This document shows positions 42,339-50,729 of a stretch of 64,000 bases of DNA, one piece after another; positions within the stretch are counted from its first letter, which is position 1, and each line of letters opens with the position of its first letter. Source of the stretch: Streptomyces novaecaesareae (lineage in GTDB: Bacteria > Actinomycetota > Actinomycetes > Streptomycetales > Streptomycetaceae); contig NZ_JNWQ01000012.1 of the NCBI RefSeq assembly GCF_000716875.1, forward strand, positions 1 through 64,000, read 5' to 3'. The notes under the pieces were generated by a model. The model saw only the letters and a list, made by a program, of their open reading frames with translations. It was not told where the DNA came from and did no database searches. Both the position numbers and the translations under genes were made by a program.

Positions 42339-44093
42339 TCAGCCCTGGCTCTTGGCGGGGTCCTTGAGGCCGATCGTGGCGAAGTCCCACTGACCGGTCC
42401 ACACCGGGTGGCCGAAGGCGCCGGCGATGTTCGTCCCGGCCAGCAGCGGACGGCGCTGCCAGATCATCGGTACGGTCGGGGCCTTCTTCAGCAGGTCCTC
42501 GTTGAGCTGCAGCCACGCCTTGTTGGCCTCGGCGACGTCGGTCATCGCGTTGATCTGGTCGATCCGGTCCGAGGTGGCCTGGTCGCGGAACTGCTCGACG
42601 TTGCCCTGGTTGCCCTTCTCCTTGATGGTGCGGCCGTCGAAGACCATGGGCAGGAAGGTGGCGCCCGAGGGGTAGTCCGGGCACCAGCCGAGGATGGCCA
42701 GGTCGGGCGCGTTCTTGGTGTCGCCGATGGTGTCGTAGTAGACGGACGGGTCGGCGGTGGTGATGGTGACCTGGATGCCGACCTTGGCCAGCGACTGCTG
42801 GAGCGCCTCGGCCCGGGTCTTGTCACCGGCGGAGACGGTCAGCGAGACCTTCAGGTCGGTCTTGCCGGCGTCCTTGAGCAGCTGCTTGGCCTTCTCGACG
42901 TCGCCGGTGGCGGGGACCTTCAGGGTGTCCACCCGGGTGCCGCCGGTCAGCGCGGGCGGCAGGTAGGAGGTGGCCGGGTCGGCCATCGCCGGGCCGCCGT
43001 TCGCGGTCACCTGCGCGTCGCGGTCCACCGCGTACAGCAGCGCCTCGCGGACCTTCGGGTCGTCGAACGGCGCCTTGGAGGTGTTGGGGTAGAGCATGTC
43101 GGTGCAGCCCTGCTGCTCGGCGATCAGCCGGTTCTTGACGTCCGGCTTGGGCAGCACCTTGGCGATCGACTCCGGGCGCAGGTTCATCCACTCGACGGCG
43201 GAGGCGTCCGCGCCCTCGCTCGCGATGATCCGGTCGTCGACCTGGCCGCCCTTGAGGCCCTGGGTGACCACGATCCGGTCCGGGTAGGCCTTGCGGACCG
43301 GGTCGGTGGACTGGTCCCAGGCGGCGTTTCGCACGAGCACCAGCTGCTTGCCGCGGTCGTAGGTCTCGATCTTGTACGGGCCGGAGGAGAACGGCCGCAG
43401 GTCGTACTGGGTGCCCTTGTCCTGGGACTGGGGCACGGGCGCGAAGGTCGGCAGGGTCGCGGTGTACGAGAACTCGGCGACGGGGCGCTTGAGGTGGAAG
43501 ACGATCGTCCTGTCGTCCGGGGTCTCGATGCTGGAGAGGTGCTCGCCGGTCAGCGGGCCCTTGTAGTTCTCACCGCCCGTCAGGTACTGCTGGGCGTAGT
43601 CGGGGCCGCCGGTGAGGTCCGGGGCGAAGGAGCGCTCGACGTTGTACTTGATGTCGGCGGCCTTGATGGGCGTGCCGTCCTCGTACTTGACGCCGTCCTT
43701 GAGGGTGAAGGTCCAGGTCTTCCCGCCGTCCGAGGACCTGCCGAGGTCGGTGGCGAGGTCGGGGACGATCTCGCTGCCCGCGGCGCCCGGCTCGGCCTTG
43801 AAGGTGACCAGGGTGCGGTAGAGCAGCCGGATGCCGAAGTCCATGTTCGGCATGGTCCAGTTGCGGGCCGGGTCGAGGTGGGCGAAGTCCTGGTTCGACA
43901 GCACGGTCAGGGTGCCGCCCTTGACCGGGGTGCCGCCGACGATCGTGCCGGACTCGGCGCCGGGGGCCTTGGTGCTGCCGGCCGCGGGGCTCGTGCCGCC
44001 GCTGTCGCTCTTGTCGTTCTTGCAGGCCCCGAGGCCGAGGGTGAGGGTCGCCGCGAGGGCCGCCGCGAGGGCGGCGTGGGTGCGCCTGGTCAT
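42339..44093 (-). CDS. Peptide ABC transporter substrate-binding lipoprotein (OppA type)
   Basis: A 584-residue family 5 solute-binding lipoprotein. A lipoprotein signal peptide ends in the lipobox LGAC (Cys near residue 22), followed by a Ser/Gly/Asp linker and the SBP_bac_5 fold (KGGTLTVLSNQDFAHLDPARNW, TWTFTLKDGVKYEDGTPI, DPKVREALLYAVDRDA, DLAILGWCPDYPSG). It captures oligopeptides outside the membrane. The ATG at 44093 gives a proper signal peptide and has GGAG 7 bases before it; a longer frame to 44189 crosses the operator region. Site c (44158-44169) lies 65 bp upstream and is shared with the divergent aminopeptidase P gene. Confidence 0.95.
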   Translation of the reverse strand: MTRRTHAALAAALAATLTLGLGACKNDKSDSGGTSPAAGSTKAPGAESGTIVGGTPVKGGTLTVLSNQDFAHLDPARNWTMPNMDFGIRLLYRTLVTFKAEPGAAGSEIVPDLATDLGRSSDGGKTWTFTLKDGVKYEDGTPIKAADIKYNVERSFAPDLTGGPDYAQQYLTGGENYKGPLTGEHLSSIETPDDRTIVFHLKRPVAEFSYTATLPTFAPVPQSQDKGTQYDLRPFSSGPYKIETYDRGKQLVLVRNAAWDQSTDPVRKAYPDRIVVTQGLKGGQVDDRIIASEGADASAVEWMNLRPESIAKVLPKPDVKNRLIAEQQGCTDMLYPNTSKAPFDDPKVREALLYAVDRDAQVTANGGPAMADPATSYLPPALTGGTRVDTLKVPATGDVEKAKQLLKDAGKTDLKVSLTVSAGDKTRAEALQQSLAKVGIQVTITTADPSVYYDTIGDTKNAPDLAILGWCPDYPSGATFLPMVFDGRTIKEKGNQGNVEQFRDQATSDRIDQINAMTDVAEANKAWLQLNEDLLKKAPTVPMIWQRRPLLAGTNIAGAFGHPVWTGQWDFATIGLKDPAKSQG

Positions 44094-44157
44094 GTTGCAA
44101 CTCCGCTGTGGGGGGCCTGATCCGGCCGCTCCGCTGTGTGACCCGTAACATAGTAAT

Positions 44158-44169
44158 GTGAAATTGCAC
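44158..44169 (+). promoter_or_regulatory. Shared dyad operator, site c (Opp operon / aminopeptidase P)
   Basis: GTGAAATTGCAC lies in the divergent region, 65 bp before oppA and 92 bp before the aminopeptidase P start. GTGACCCGTAACAT at 44138-44151 matches 13 of 14 bases of the extra box found at the M6 gene. Confidence 0.65.
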
Positions 44170-44260
44170 TGCACAAGAGGTGACACCACCCGTTACCGAG
44201 CTGTGTCCGTGCCCACCCCCCGTACCGCACATCTCCCCAGCCCCGCCAAGGAGTTCACCG

Positions 44261-45712
44261 GTGACCACACCCCCGACCGGCCTCAACACCGGGAGCCACG
44301 ACCTCCCGGTCACCCCCGCCCTCGCCGCCTTCATGGGCACCCGCTGGGCCGCCACCCCCCTCCCCGCCGACCTCCGCGTCCCCGGCCACGACCGCTTCCC
44401 CGGCCGCCGCGCCCGCCTCTGCGCCGCCTTCCCCGGCGAGCGGCTGATCGTCCCGGCCGGCCGCCTCAAGGTCCGCAGCAACGACCTGGACCACCGCTTC
44501 CGCCCGCACAGCGCGTACGTCTGGCTCACCGGACTCACCGGCGAGGACCAGGCCGACCACGTCCTCGTCCTCGAACCGGCAGGCCCCGAAGGCCACGAAC
44601 CCGTCCTCTACCTGCGCCCCCGATCCCCGCGCGACGGCGGCGAGTTCTACCGCGACCGCCGCTACGGCGAGTTCTGGGTCGGCTCCCGCCCCGACCTCGC
44701 CGAAGCCGCCCGGCTCACCGGAGTACGCACCGAACACCTCGACGACCTGGCCGAGTTGCTCGCCGGCCCACAGCCGCCCACCCGCGTCCTGGCCGGCACC
44801 GACGCACAGGTGGACGAGGCCACCGGGCGGCGCACCGCCTCCCGCGAGGACGGCGAACTCGCCGCCGTCCTCTCCGAGTTGCGCCTGGTCAAGGACACCT
44901 GGGAGGTCGAACAGCTGCAACTCGCCGTCGACCACACCGTCACCGGCTTCGAGGACGTCGTCCGCGCCCTGCCCACCGCACTGCGCCACCACCGCGGCGA
45001 ACGCTGGATCGAAGGCGTCTTCGACCTGCGCGCCCGCGCCGAGGGCAACGGCACCGCCTACACCACCATCGCCGCCTCCGGCGCCCACGCCTGCGTCCTG
45101 CACTGGATCCGCAACGACGGCGCCCTCGACCCGAACTCCCTGCTCCTGCTGGACGCCGGCGTCGAAACCGACACCCTCTACGCCGCCGACATCACCCGCA
45201 CCCTCCCGCTCGGCGGCACCTTCACCCCCGTCCAGCGCCAGGCCTACGACCTCGTCCTCGCCGCCCAGAGCGCCGGCATCGCCGCCCTGCGCCCCGGCGC
45301 CCGCTTCCGCGACTTCCACCGCGCCGCCATGCGGGTCATCGCCGAAGGCCTCGCCGACTGGGGCGTCCTGCGCATCCCCGCCGAACAGGCCCTCGCCGAG
45401 GACAACGGCCTCTACCGCCGCTACACCCTCTGCGGCAGCGGCCACATGCTCGGCCTCGACTACCACGACTGCGCCAAGTCCCGCGCCGACCGCTACCTCG
45501 ACGGCACCCTGGAGGAGGGCATGGTCCTCACCGTCGAACCCGGCCTCTACCTCCAGCCCGACGACGAAACCCTCCCCGCCGAACTCCGCGGCCTCGGCAT
45601 CCGCATCGAGGACGACCTCGTCATCACCCCCGACGGCGCCCACCTGATGTCCGCCGCCCTCCCCCGCACCGCCCAGGACGTCGAATCCTGGATGGCCACC
45701 CTCCTCAGCTGA
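44261..45712 (+). CDS. Aminopeptidase P (M24B, X-Pro aminopeptidase)
   Basis: A 483-residue dinuclear metal peptidase. The N-terminal AMP_N domain (to about 220) is followed by the pita-bread domain with metal ligands D298 and D310 (LLLDAGVETDTLYAADITRT), His in SGHMLGLDYHD, Glu in LTVEPGLYL and Glu in IRIEDDLVI. It releases the first residue from peptides with proline (or hydroxyproline) in second position, in the cytoplasm. The GTG at 44261 has AAGGAG 7 bases before it; frames further upstream run through the operator. It faces away from the Opp importer genes, and both are flanked by site c, which suits uptake and processing of Pro-rich peptides. Confidence 0.93.
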   Translation: MTTPPTGLNTGSHDLPVTPALAAFMGTRWAATPLPADLRVPGHDRFPGRRARLCAAFPGERLIVPAGRLKVRSNDLDHRFRPHSAYVWLTGLTGEDQADHVLVLEPAGPEGHEPVLYLRPRSPRDGGEFYRDRRYGEFWVGSRPDLAEAARLTGVRTEHLDDLAELLAGPQPPTRVLAGTDAQVDEATGRRTASREDGELAAVLSELRLVKDTWEVEQLQLAVDHTVTGFEDVVRALPTALRHHRGERWIEGVFDLRARAEGNGTAYTTIAASGAHACVLHWIRNDGALDPNSLLLLDAGVETDTLYAADITRTLPLGGTFTPVQRQAYDLVLAAQSAGIAALRPGARFRDFHRAAMRVIAEGLADWGVLRIPAEQALAEDNGLYRRYTLCGSGHMLGLDYHDCAKSRADRYLDGTLEEGMVLTVEPGLYLQPDDETLPAELRGLGIRIEDDLVITPDGAHLMSAALPRTAQDVESWMATLLS

Positions 45713-45734
45713 GGAGGGGCCCCGGAGCGGACGG

Positions 45735-46064
45735 TCACGCCACCTTGATCGTCCGCTCCCCGCGCCGAACCGTCACCTCGACCTCGCCGCCGATCGCCGC
45801 CGAATACGCCCGTAGGTTGTCCAGGCTGTCCACCTGCCCGTGCTCGATCTGCGACACCCGCGCCTGACTCACGCCCATCAGCGCCGCCACCTCCTTCTGG
45901 GTGAGGTTGGCCGCTTTCCGCATCTCGGCCAGCTCGTAGCCGCGAATCCGGGCCAGGTTCTCCTTCCGGATCCGAGCCCGGTCGGCCTCCGCCTCCGGCG
46001 AGGCCAACCAGGGGTTGATCCGCTGCGCCTCGGCCCACACCTCAGTCCAACTACGACCCTTCAT
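45735..46064 (-). CDS. HigA-type antitoxin (XRE helix-turn-helix)
   Basis: A 109-residue protein with an XRE helix-turn-helix in its C-terminal half (LAEMRKAANLTQKEVAALMGVSQARVSQIEHGQ), then LDNLRAYSAAIGGEVEVTVRRG. It starts 2 bp after the toxin gene's stop codon, giving the toxin-first order usual for HigBA modules. It should neutralise the toxin and bind the operator upstream of the pair. The gene is convergent with aminopeptidase P, 22 bp away, with no obvious terminator between. Confidence 0.9.
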   Translation of the reverse strand: MKGRSWTEVWAEAQRINPWLASPEAEADRARIRKENLARIRGYELAEMRKAANLTQKEVAALMGVSQARVSQIEHGQVDSLDNLRAYSAAIGGEVEVTVRRGERTIKVA

Positions 46065-46066
46065 GC

Positions 46067-46432
46067 TCAGGCTCCCTCGTCCTTCTCATCGACGTACTGC
46101 TCATAGCGAGCTTCCGCCAGCGGGATGTTGATGTCGTACCACCGGGACCACTCCCCGTTCTTGTCGCCGGCGACCAGGATGATGGCCTCCCGCTCGACAT
46201 CGAAAACGAAGAGCATTCGAACCTCGGAGCGCCCCGCCGAGCCGGGCCGAAGTTCCTTCAGGTTGTGCAACTTGCTTCCATGAATCCGGTCCACCATGGG
46301 GCGCCCGAGCAGTAGCCCCCTTCTGGCGAGCAACTCGATCGCGTCGGCGATCTGGTCGGCCGTGTCCGGGTCCTTGACCGCGATGTCCAGGAACCAGTCA
46401 TTCACCGGACCAATGAGTGTGATCTCCCACAT
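46067..46432 (-). CDS. HigB/RelE-type toxin (DUF891, Gp49-like)
   Basis: A 121-residue protein matching the phage-derived Gp49-like HigB toxins: DIAVKDPDTADQIADAIELLARRG, RIHGSKLHNLKELRPG, RMLFVFDVEREAIILVAGDKNG. Members cut mRNA at the ribosome. Together with the XRE protein downstream it is a type II toxin-antitoxin pair. Local G+C is clearly lower than in the neighbouring genes, a sign of transfer. The ATG lies 9 bp from a palindrome that should be the autoregulatory operator. Confidence 0.9.
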   Translation of the reverse strand: MWEITLIGPVNDWFLDIAVKDPDTADQIADAIELLARRGLLLGRPMVDRIHGSKLHNLKELRPGSAGRSEVRMLFVFDVEREAIILVAGDKNGEWSRWYDINIPLAEARYEQYVDEKDEGA

Positions 46433-46440
46433 TGGGCCAA

Positions 46441-46456
46441 ATAAGTTGTCCCTTAT
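46441..46456 (-). promoter_or_regulatory. Operator dyad of the toxin-antitoxin pair
   Basis: ATAAG-TTGTCC-CTTAT, a perfect 5-6-5 inverted repeat, 8 bp before the toxin start codon. On the minus strand TATAAG inside it may be the -10 box. Confidence 0.6.
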
Positions 46457-46531
46457 ACGGTACCGCGCGCTTTCCCGCCCAATCCACCCCTGCGAGCGAC
46501 AACACGCCCCATCCGACGCGCGCCGGGCGCA

Positions 46532-47560
46532 CTACCCCCGCGCGGAGCGCCAGAGGTCGGTGACGAGTTGCTCCGCCGGGCCGGAGCGGGCCAGGTGGTG
46601 GGCCGTGCCCGCCCAGAGGTGCATGGCCGTGGTGTCCCCGCGGCGGGTGGCGGCGGCCCGCAGGGGGGCGGTGAGGTGGTGGACCTCGGGATAGGCGGGC
46701 GGGGCGTACGGGCCGTGGCGGTCGATGAAGGCGTTGCGCAGGCCGCGGGCGGGGCGGCCGGTGAAGGCGCGGGTGACGGTGGTCTCCGGGAGTTCGGTGA
46801 GCGCCGCCCGGTGGGCGGCCGAGGCACCGGACTCGTCCGCGCGCAGCAGCGCCGTCCCCAGCTGCACCGCGACCGCCCCGGCCCGCAGCGCCGCCGCGAT
46901 CGCCGCGCCGTCACCGAGGCCGCCGGCGGCGATCAGCGGCAGCGCCGTCACCGCCCGTACGGCGGGCAGCAGTTCGAGCAGCGGCAGCTCCCCCGGCAGG
47001 TCCGCGGTCCGGTGGGTGGCCCGGTGCCCGCCCGCCTCGGGGCCCTGCACGCACAGCGCGTCCATCCCGGCCGCCTCCGCCGCCCGCGCCTCCTCGGTTG
47101 TGGTGACGGTGCCGACCTGCAGCGTCCCGACCGCCCGGAGCGCGGCCGCCTCCTCCGCCGTCGGCAGCCCGAAGGTGTACGAGACCACCGGCACCGGGTC
47201 GGCGAGCAGCGCGGCGAGCTTGGCCTCCCAGTCGTCCCGGTCCGGCCCGATCTCCGCCGGCAGCTCCACCCCCCACTGTTCGGCCTCGGGCCGCAGCCGC
47301 TCGCGGTAGGCGGCGACCGCCGCCCGGTCCCCGGGCGGGGCGGGGACGAAGAGGTTCACCCCGTACGGCCGGTCGGTCGACTTCCGTAGCAGCGCGATCT
47401 GTTCGGCCATCGCCGGGGCGCTCTTGTACCCCGCCGCGAGGAACCCCAGCCCGCCGGCCCGGTTCACCGCGGCCGCCAGTTCCGGCGTGGAGCCGCCGCC
47501 CGCCATGGGCGCGGCGATCACCGGTACGGCCAGCGATTCGAGGTGGGTACGGACGGCCAT
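46532..47560 (-). CDS. Nitronate monooxygenase (2-nitropropane dioxygenase family)
   Basis: A 342-residue FMN-dependent TIM-barrel protein. APMAGGGSTPELAAAVNRAGGLGFLAAGYK opens the barrel (positions 17-46), LCVQGPEAGGHRA contains the catalytic-region His, and PLIAAGGLGDGAAIAAALRAGAVAVQLGTALL binds the FMN phosphate. It oxidises alkyl nitronates such as propionate 3-nitronate, a detoxification reaction. It is monocistronic by position, 45 bp after the response regulator's stop codon in the opposite sense of transcription order (both on the minus strand), and may be read together with it downstream. Confidence 0.9.
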   Translation of the reverse strand: MAVRTHLESLAVPVIAAPMAGGGSTPELAAAVNRAGGLGFLAAGYKSAPAMAEQIALLRKSTDRPYGVNLFVPAPPGDRAAVAAYRERLRPEAEQWGVELPAEIGPDRDDWEAKLAALLADPVPVVSYTFGLPTAEEAAALRAVGTLQVGTVTTTEEARAAEAAGMDALCVQGPEAGGHRATHRTADLPGELPLLELLPAVRAVTALPLIAAGGLGDGAAIAAALRAGAVAVQLGTALLRADESGASAAHRAALTELPETTVTRAFTGRPARGLRNAFIDRHGPYAPPAYPEVHHLTAPLRAAATRRGDTTAMHLWAGTAHHLARSGPAEQLVTDLWRSARG

Positions 47561-47605
47561 CGAGGGCTCCTCACGCTGCTGCGGGTACGGACGGACGCCC
47601 TCAGC

Positions 47606-48238
47606 CTACGCTCGGCGGATCAGCCCCCGCCCCCGTGCCTCCCGCACCGCCGCCGTGCGCGAGTCGACCCCCAACTTGGTGTAGATGTGCACCAGATGGG
47701 ACTTCACGGTGGCTTGGCTCAGGTGCAGCCGCTGGCTGATCTGCTGGTTGGTCAGCCCGTCCGCGACCAGCCCCAGCACCTCGGTCTCCCGCGCGCTGAG
47801 CGCCGCCGCGGGCGTCCGCATCCGCTCCAGCAGCCGGTCCGCGACGCTGGGCGCCAGCGCCGAGCGCCCGGCCGCGGCGGCCCGGACGGCCTGTGCCAGT
47901 TCCTCCGGCGGCGCGTCCTTCAGCAGGTACCCGGTCGCGCCCGCCTCCAGCGCGGGCAGGGTGTCCGCGTCGGTGTCGTACGTGGTGACGACCAGTACCC
48001 GCGGCGCGCCCGCCCGGGCGGTGATCGCGGCGGTGGCCTGTGCCCCGTTCATCGCCGAGCCGGGCCCGAACTGGAGGTCCATCAGCACCACGTCGACGCC
48101 CGGCCCGGCCGCGAGTTCGACGGCCTGCTCGGCGGTCGCCGCCTCCGCGACGATCGTGAAGTCGGGCTCGCTCTCCAGTACGGCGCGCAGCCCGGCCCGC
48201 ACCACCGGGTGGTCGTCGGCGATCAGCAGCCGGATCAC
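47606..48238 (-). CDS. NarL/FixJ-type response regulator
   Basis: A 210-residue regulator. The receiver domain has the acidic pair DD near residues 8-9, the phosphoacceptor D54 region in VDVVLMDLQFGPG and the conserved Lys in YLLKDAPPEE. The LuxR-type DNA-binding domain is at the C-terminus (LSARETEVLGLVADGLTNQQISQRLHLSQATVKSHLVHIYTKL). The ATG overlaps the kinase stop as ATGA. With the kinase it forms a two-component pair that probably controls the divergent ABC transporter. The phosphorylation loop has an insertion (GSAMNGAQAT) compared with the shortest members. Confidence 0.94.
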   Translation of the reverse strand: MIRLLIADDHPVVRAGLRAVLESEPDFTIVAEAATAEQAVELAAGPGVDVVLMDLQFGPGSAMNGAQATAAITARAGAPRVLVVTTYDTDADTLPALEAGATGYLLKDAPPEELAQAVRAAAAGRSALAPSVADRLLERMRTPAAALSARETEVLGLVADGLTNQQISQRLHLSQATVKSHLVHIYTKLGVDSRTAAVREARGRGLIRRA

Positions 48239-49473
48239 GGCGCCACCTCCGGGCCCGGCCCGACCGGCCCGACCGTTCCGACCGGCAGCTGTACCGCGAC
48301 CGCCGTCCCCTCCCCCGGCGCCGACTCCACCGTGAAGGTGCCGCCGAGCGACCGGGCCCGGGCCCGCATCGAGGGCAGCCCGAACCCGCCGTCCCCGCCG
48401 GTGCGGCCCGCGACCGCCGCCGGGTCGAACCCGGCCCCGTCGTCGAACACGTCCAGCGCCACCTCACCCTCCATGTAGCTGAGTGTCACCTCGGCCCGCG
48501 CGGCCTGCGCGTGCCGGACGGTGTTGCCGAGCGCCGACTGCGCGATCCGCAGCAGCGCCACCTCCTGCGCCGCCGGCAACCGGACCGGGTCGCCGGAGAG
48601 GTGCAGTTTCACCGGCAGGCCGGTCTGCGCCGTCGTCGTCGCGCACAGCCGCTCCAGTGCGACCGGCAGCGAGTCGCCGTCCAGCGCGGGCGGGGTGAGC
48701 GCGCGGACGAACCGCCGGGCCTCGTCCAGGTTGTCCTGGGCGGCCTGCCGCGCCTGTTCGACGTACCCGGCGGCGGCCTCGGTGCGCTCGGGCAGGGCCC
48801 GCTGGGCCGCCCGCAGCAGCAGCTGGATGGAGCTGAGGCTCTGCGCCAGGGTGTCGTGGATCTCCCGGGCGAGGCGCTCGCGCTCGGCGAGCACTCCGGC
48901 CGTGTGGTGGGCGGCGGCGAGGTCGGCGCGGGCGGCGGTGAGTTCGTCGATCAGCCGGCGGCGCTCCTCGCTCTCCCGGTACAGCGCCTGGTAGCCGAGC
49001 ACGGTGGCGGTGGCGACGGCCGCGCCGAGCGCGGGCCCGATCGAGGCGGCGAGGCTGAAGCTGTGCTGGTGCCAGGACCACGCGGCGATCGCCCCGGCGG
49101 CGGTCAGCCCGACGGCCGCCGGCCCGCCGCGCCGCCCGAGCAGGTGCAGTTCCAGGAAGTACAGCGGGAAGGCCAGCCAGACCCCGTCCTGGGTGGCGAG
49201 CAGCACGCCCGCCCAGGTGACCCCGAGCAGGGCCAGCCAGAGCGCGGCCGCCCGGCGCGAGCGGCGGACGGCGGCCAGCCGCGGCCCGACGGCGTAGACG
49301 GCGCCCATCGCGGTGGCCGCGGCGGCGACGGCGGCCGGATCGCCGCCGTGGCCCGCGTCGCCGTCGTGGACGGCCCGGGCGACGGCGAGCACGAGCAGGC
49401 CCGCCACGAGCAGGTGCAGGCAGACCTGGAGGACGCGGGCGACGGGGGTGGTTCTGGATCGTTCGGTCGCCAT
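48235..49473 (-). CDS. Sensor histidine kinase, NarX/DesK-like (HisKA_3)
   Basis: A 412-residue membrane kinase. About five hydrophobic segments occupy residues 12-165; then a coiled coil and the HisKA_3 dimerisation motif LAREIHDTLAQSLSSIQLLLRAA with the phosphoacceptor His, followed by the ATPase domain (ALGNTVRHAQAA, DDGAGFDPAAV, GGFGLPSMRARARSLGG). There is no large external sensor loop, so the membrane part itself probably senses envelope or membrane stress. Its stop overlaps the response regulator start. The gene is divergent from the ABC permease, 179 bp away. Confidence 0.93.
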   Translation of the reverse strand: MATERSRTTPVARVLQVCLHLLVAGLLVLAVARAVHDGDAGHGGDPAAVAAAATAMGAVYAVGPRLAAVRRSRRAAALWLALLGVTWAGVLLATQDGVWLAFPLYFLELHLLGRRGGPAAVGLTAAGAIAAWSWHQHSFSLAASIGPALGAAVATATVLGYQALYRESEERRRLIDELTAARADLAAAHHTAGVLAERERLAREIHDTLAQSLSSIQLLLRAAQRALPERTEAAAGYVEQARQAAQDNLDEARRFVRALTPPALDGDSLPVALERLCATTTAQTGLPVKLHLSGDPVRLPAAQEVALLRIAQSALGNTVRHAQAARAEVTLSYMEGEVALDVFDDGAGFDPAAVAGRTGGDGGFGLPSMRARARSLGGTFTVESAPGEGTAVAVQLPVGTVGPVGPGPEVAP

Positions 49474-49508
49474 CCGTCCAGCCTAGGTTCCGCTCACCGG
49501 GCCCGGCA

Positions 49509-49524
49509 TCAATCAAAAGGTTGA
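49509..49524. promoter_or_regulatory. Candidate response-regulator site between kinase and ABC genes
   Basis: TCAATC-AAAA-GGTTGA, an imperfect 6-4-6 inverted repeat (one mismatch) in an A-rich patch of the divergent region, 36 bp upstream of the kinase start and 128 bp before the permease start. Confidence 0.4.
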
Positions 49525-49652
49525 ACTCCGCTTCTGCCCTTCGATGCCCAGGATGCAATCCGCGGCGCGATGCCCCGGGGCCCTGCGGTCCGCGACGGTG
49601 GAAGCGTCGGAGAACACCGGTCCGGCACCCACCCGTACAGAGGAAGGCCACC

Positions 49653-50729
49653 GTGTTCGTCGCCTGGAGGGACCTGAGGTTCGCCAAGGGGCGGTTCGCC
49701 CTGATGGGAACCGTCATCGTGCTGATCACCGTGCTGGTCGGCCTGCTGTCGGGGCTGACCGCCGGCCTCGGCCGGCAGAACATCTCCGCGATCACCGGCC
49801 TGCCCGCCGACCACCTGGTGTTCGGCAAGCCGGCCGACGGGCAGAAGCTCTCCTTCACCGACTCCCAGGTCACCCCCGAGCAGTGGCAGGCCTGGGCCCG
49901 CGAGCCCGGCGTCACCTCCGCCCGGCCGCTCGGCATCACCACCACCAAGGCCGCCGCCGGGAAGCGCACCGCCGCGCTCTCCGCCTTCGGCGTCCCGGAC
50001 GGCTCCGGGCTGGCCCCCCGGGGCACCCGGATCGCACTCGGCCAGGCGGTGCTGTCGAAGACCGCCGCCGAGAACCTGGGCGGCCTCGCCCCCGGCGCCG
50101 ACCTCACCCTCGCCGGGCACCCGCTGCGGGTCGCGGCCGTCGAGGGCGACGCCGCGTACAGCCACACCCCGGTGATCTGGACCAGCCTCACCGACTGGCA
50201 GCAGTTCGCCCCGGGCGGCGCCGGCCACGCCACCGTCATCGCCCTGACCACGGCGAAGGGCGCCGACCTCGCCGCCGCCGACGCCCGCCACGGCACCGAG
50301 AGCCGCACCCGCGACGACGCCCTCGCCGCGATCGGCTCCTACACCTCGGAGAACGGCTCGCTCCAGCTGATGCGCGGCTTCCTGTTCGCCATCTCGGCGC
50401 TGGTGATCGGCGCGTTCTTCACCGTCTGGACGATCCAGCGCACCGGCGACATCGCCGTCCTCAAGGCCCTCGGCGCCTCCACCCGCTACCTGCTGCGCGA
50501 CGCGCTCGGCCAGGCCGTCCTCCTGCTGGTGCTCGGTACGGCCGTCGGCACCGCGATCGCGTCCGGCTTCGGCGCGCTGATCGGCTCCGCCGTCCCCTTC
50601 GTCCTCGATACCCCGACCGTCCTCCTGCCCGCCGCCGTCATGATCGCCCTCGGTGCGGTCGGCGCGGCCCTGTCCATCCGCCGGATCACCTCCGTCGACC
50701 CGCTGACCGCCCTGGGGAGCGCCCGATGA
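49653..50729 (+). CDS. ABC transporter permease, FtsX/MacB type
   Basis: A 358-residue permease: an N-terminal helix (ALMGTVIVLITVLVGLLSGLTAGL, positions 16-39), a large extracytoplasmic domain (about 45-240), and three C-terminal helices (GFLFAISALVIGAFFTVWTI, AVLLLVLGTAVGTAIASGFGALIG, LLPAAVMIALGAVGAALSI) as in the FtsX/MacB fold with a single permease repeat. The GTG start has GAGGAAGG 5 bases upstream. It overlaps the ATPase gene by ATGA. FtsX-type transporters are mechanical devices that expel peptides or lipoproteins, often regulated by an adjacent two-component system, as seems to be the case here. Confidence 0.88.
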   Translation: MFVAWRDLRFAKGRFALMGTVIVLITVLVGLLSGLTAGLGRQNISAITGLPADHLVFGKPADGQKLSFTDSQVTPEQWQAWAREPGVTSARPLGITTTKAAAGKRTAALSAFGVPDGSGLAPRGTRIALGQAVLSKTAAENLGGLAPGADLTLAGHPLRVAAVEGDAAYSHTPVIWTSLTDWQQFAPGGAGHATVIALTTAKGADLAAADARHGTESRTRDDALAAIGSYTSENGSLQLMRGFLFAISALVIGAFFTVWTIQRTGDIAVLKALGASTRYLLRDALGQAVLLLVLGTAVGTAIASGFGALIGSAVPFVLDTPTVLLPAAVMIALGAVGAALSIRRITSVDPLTALGSAR

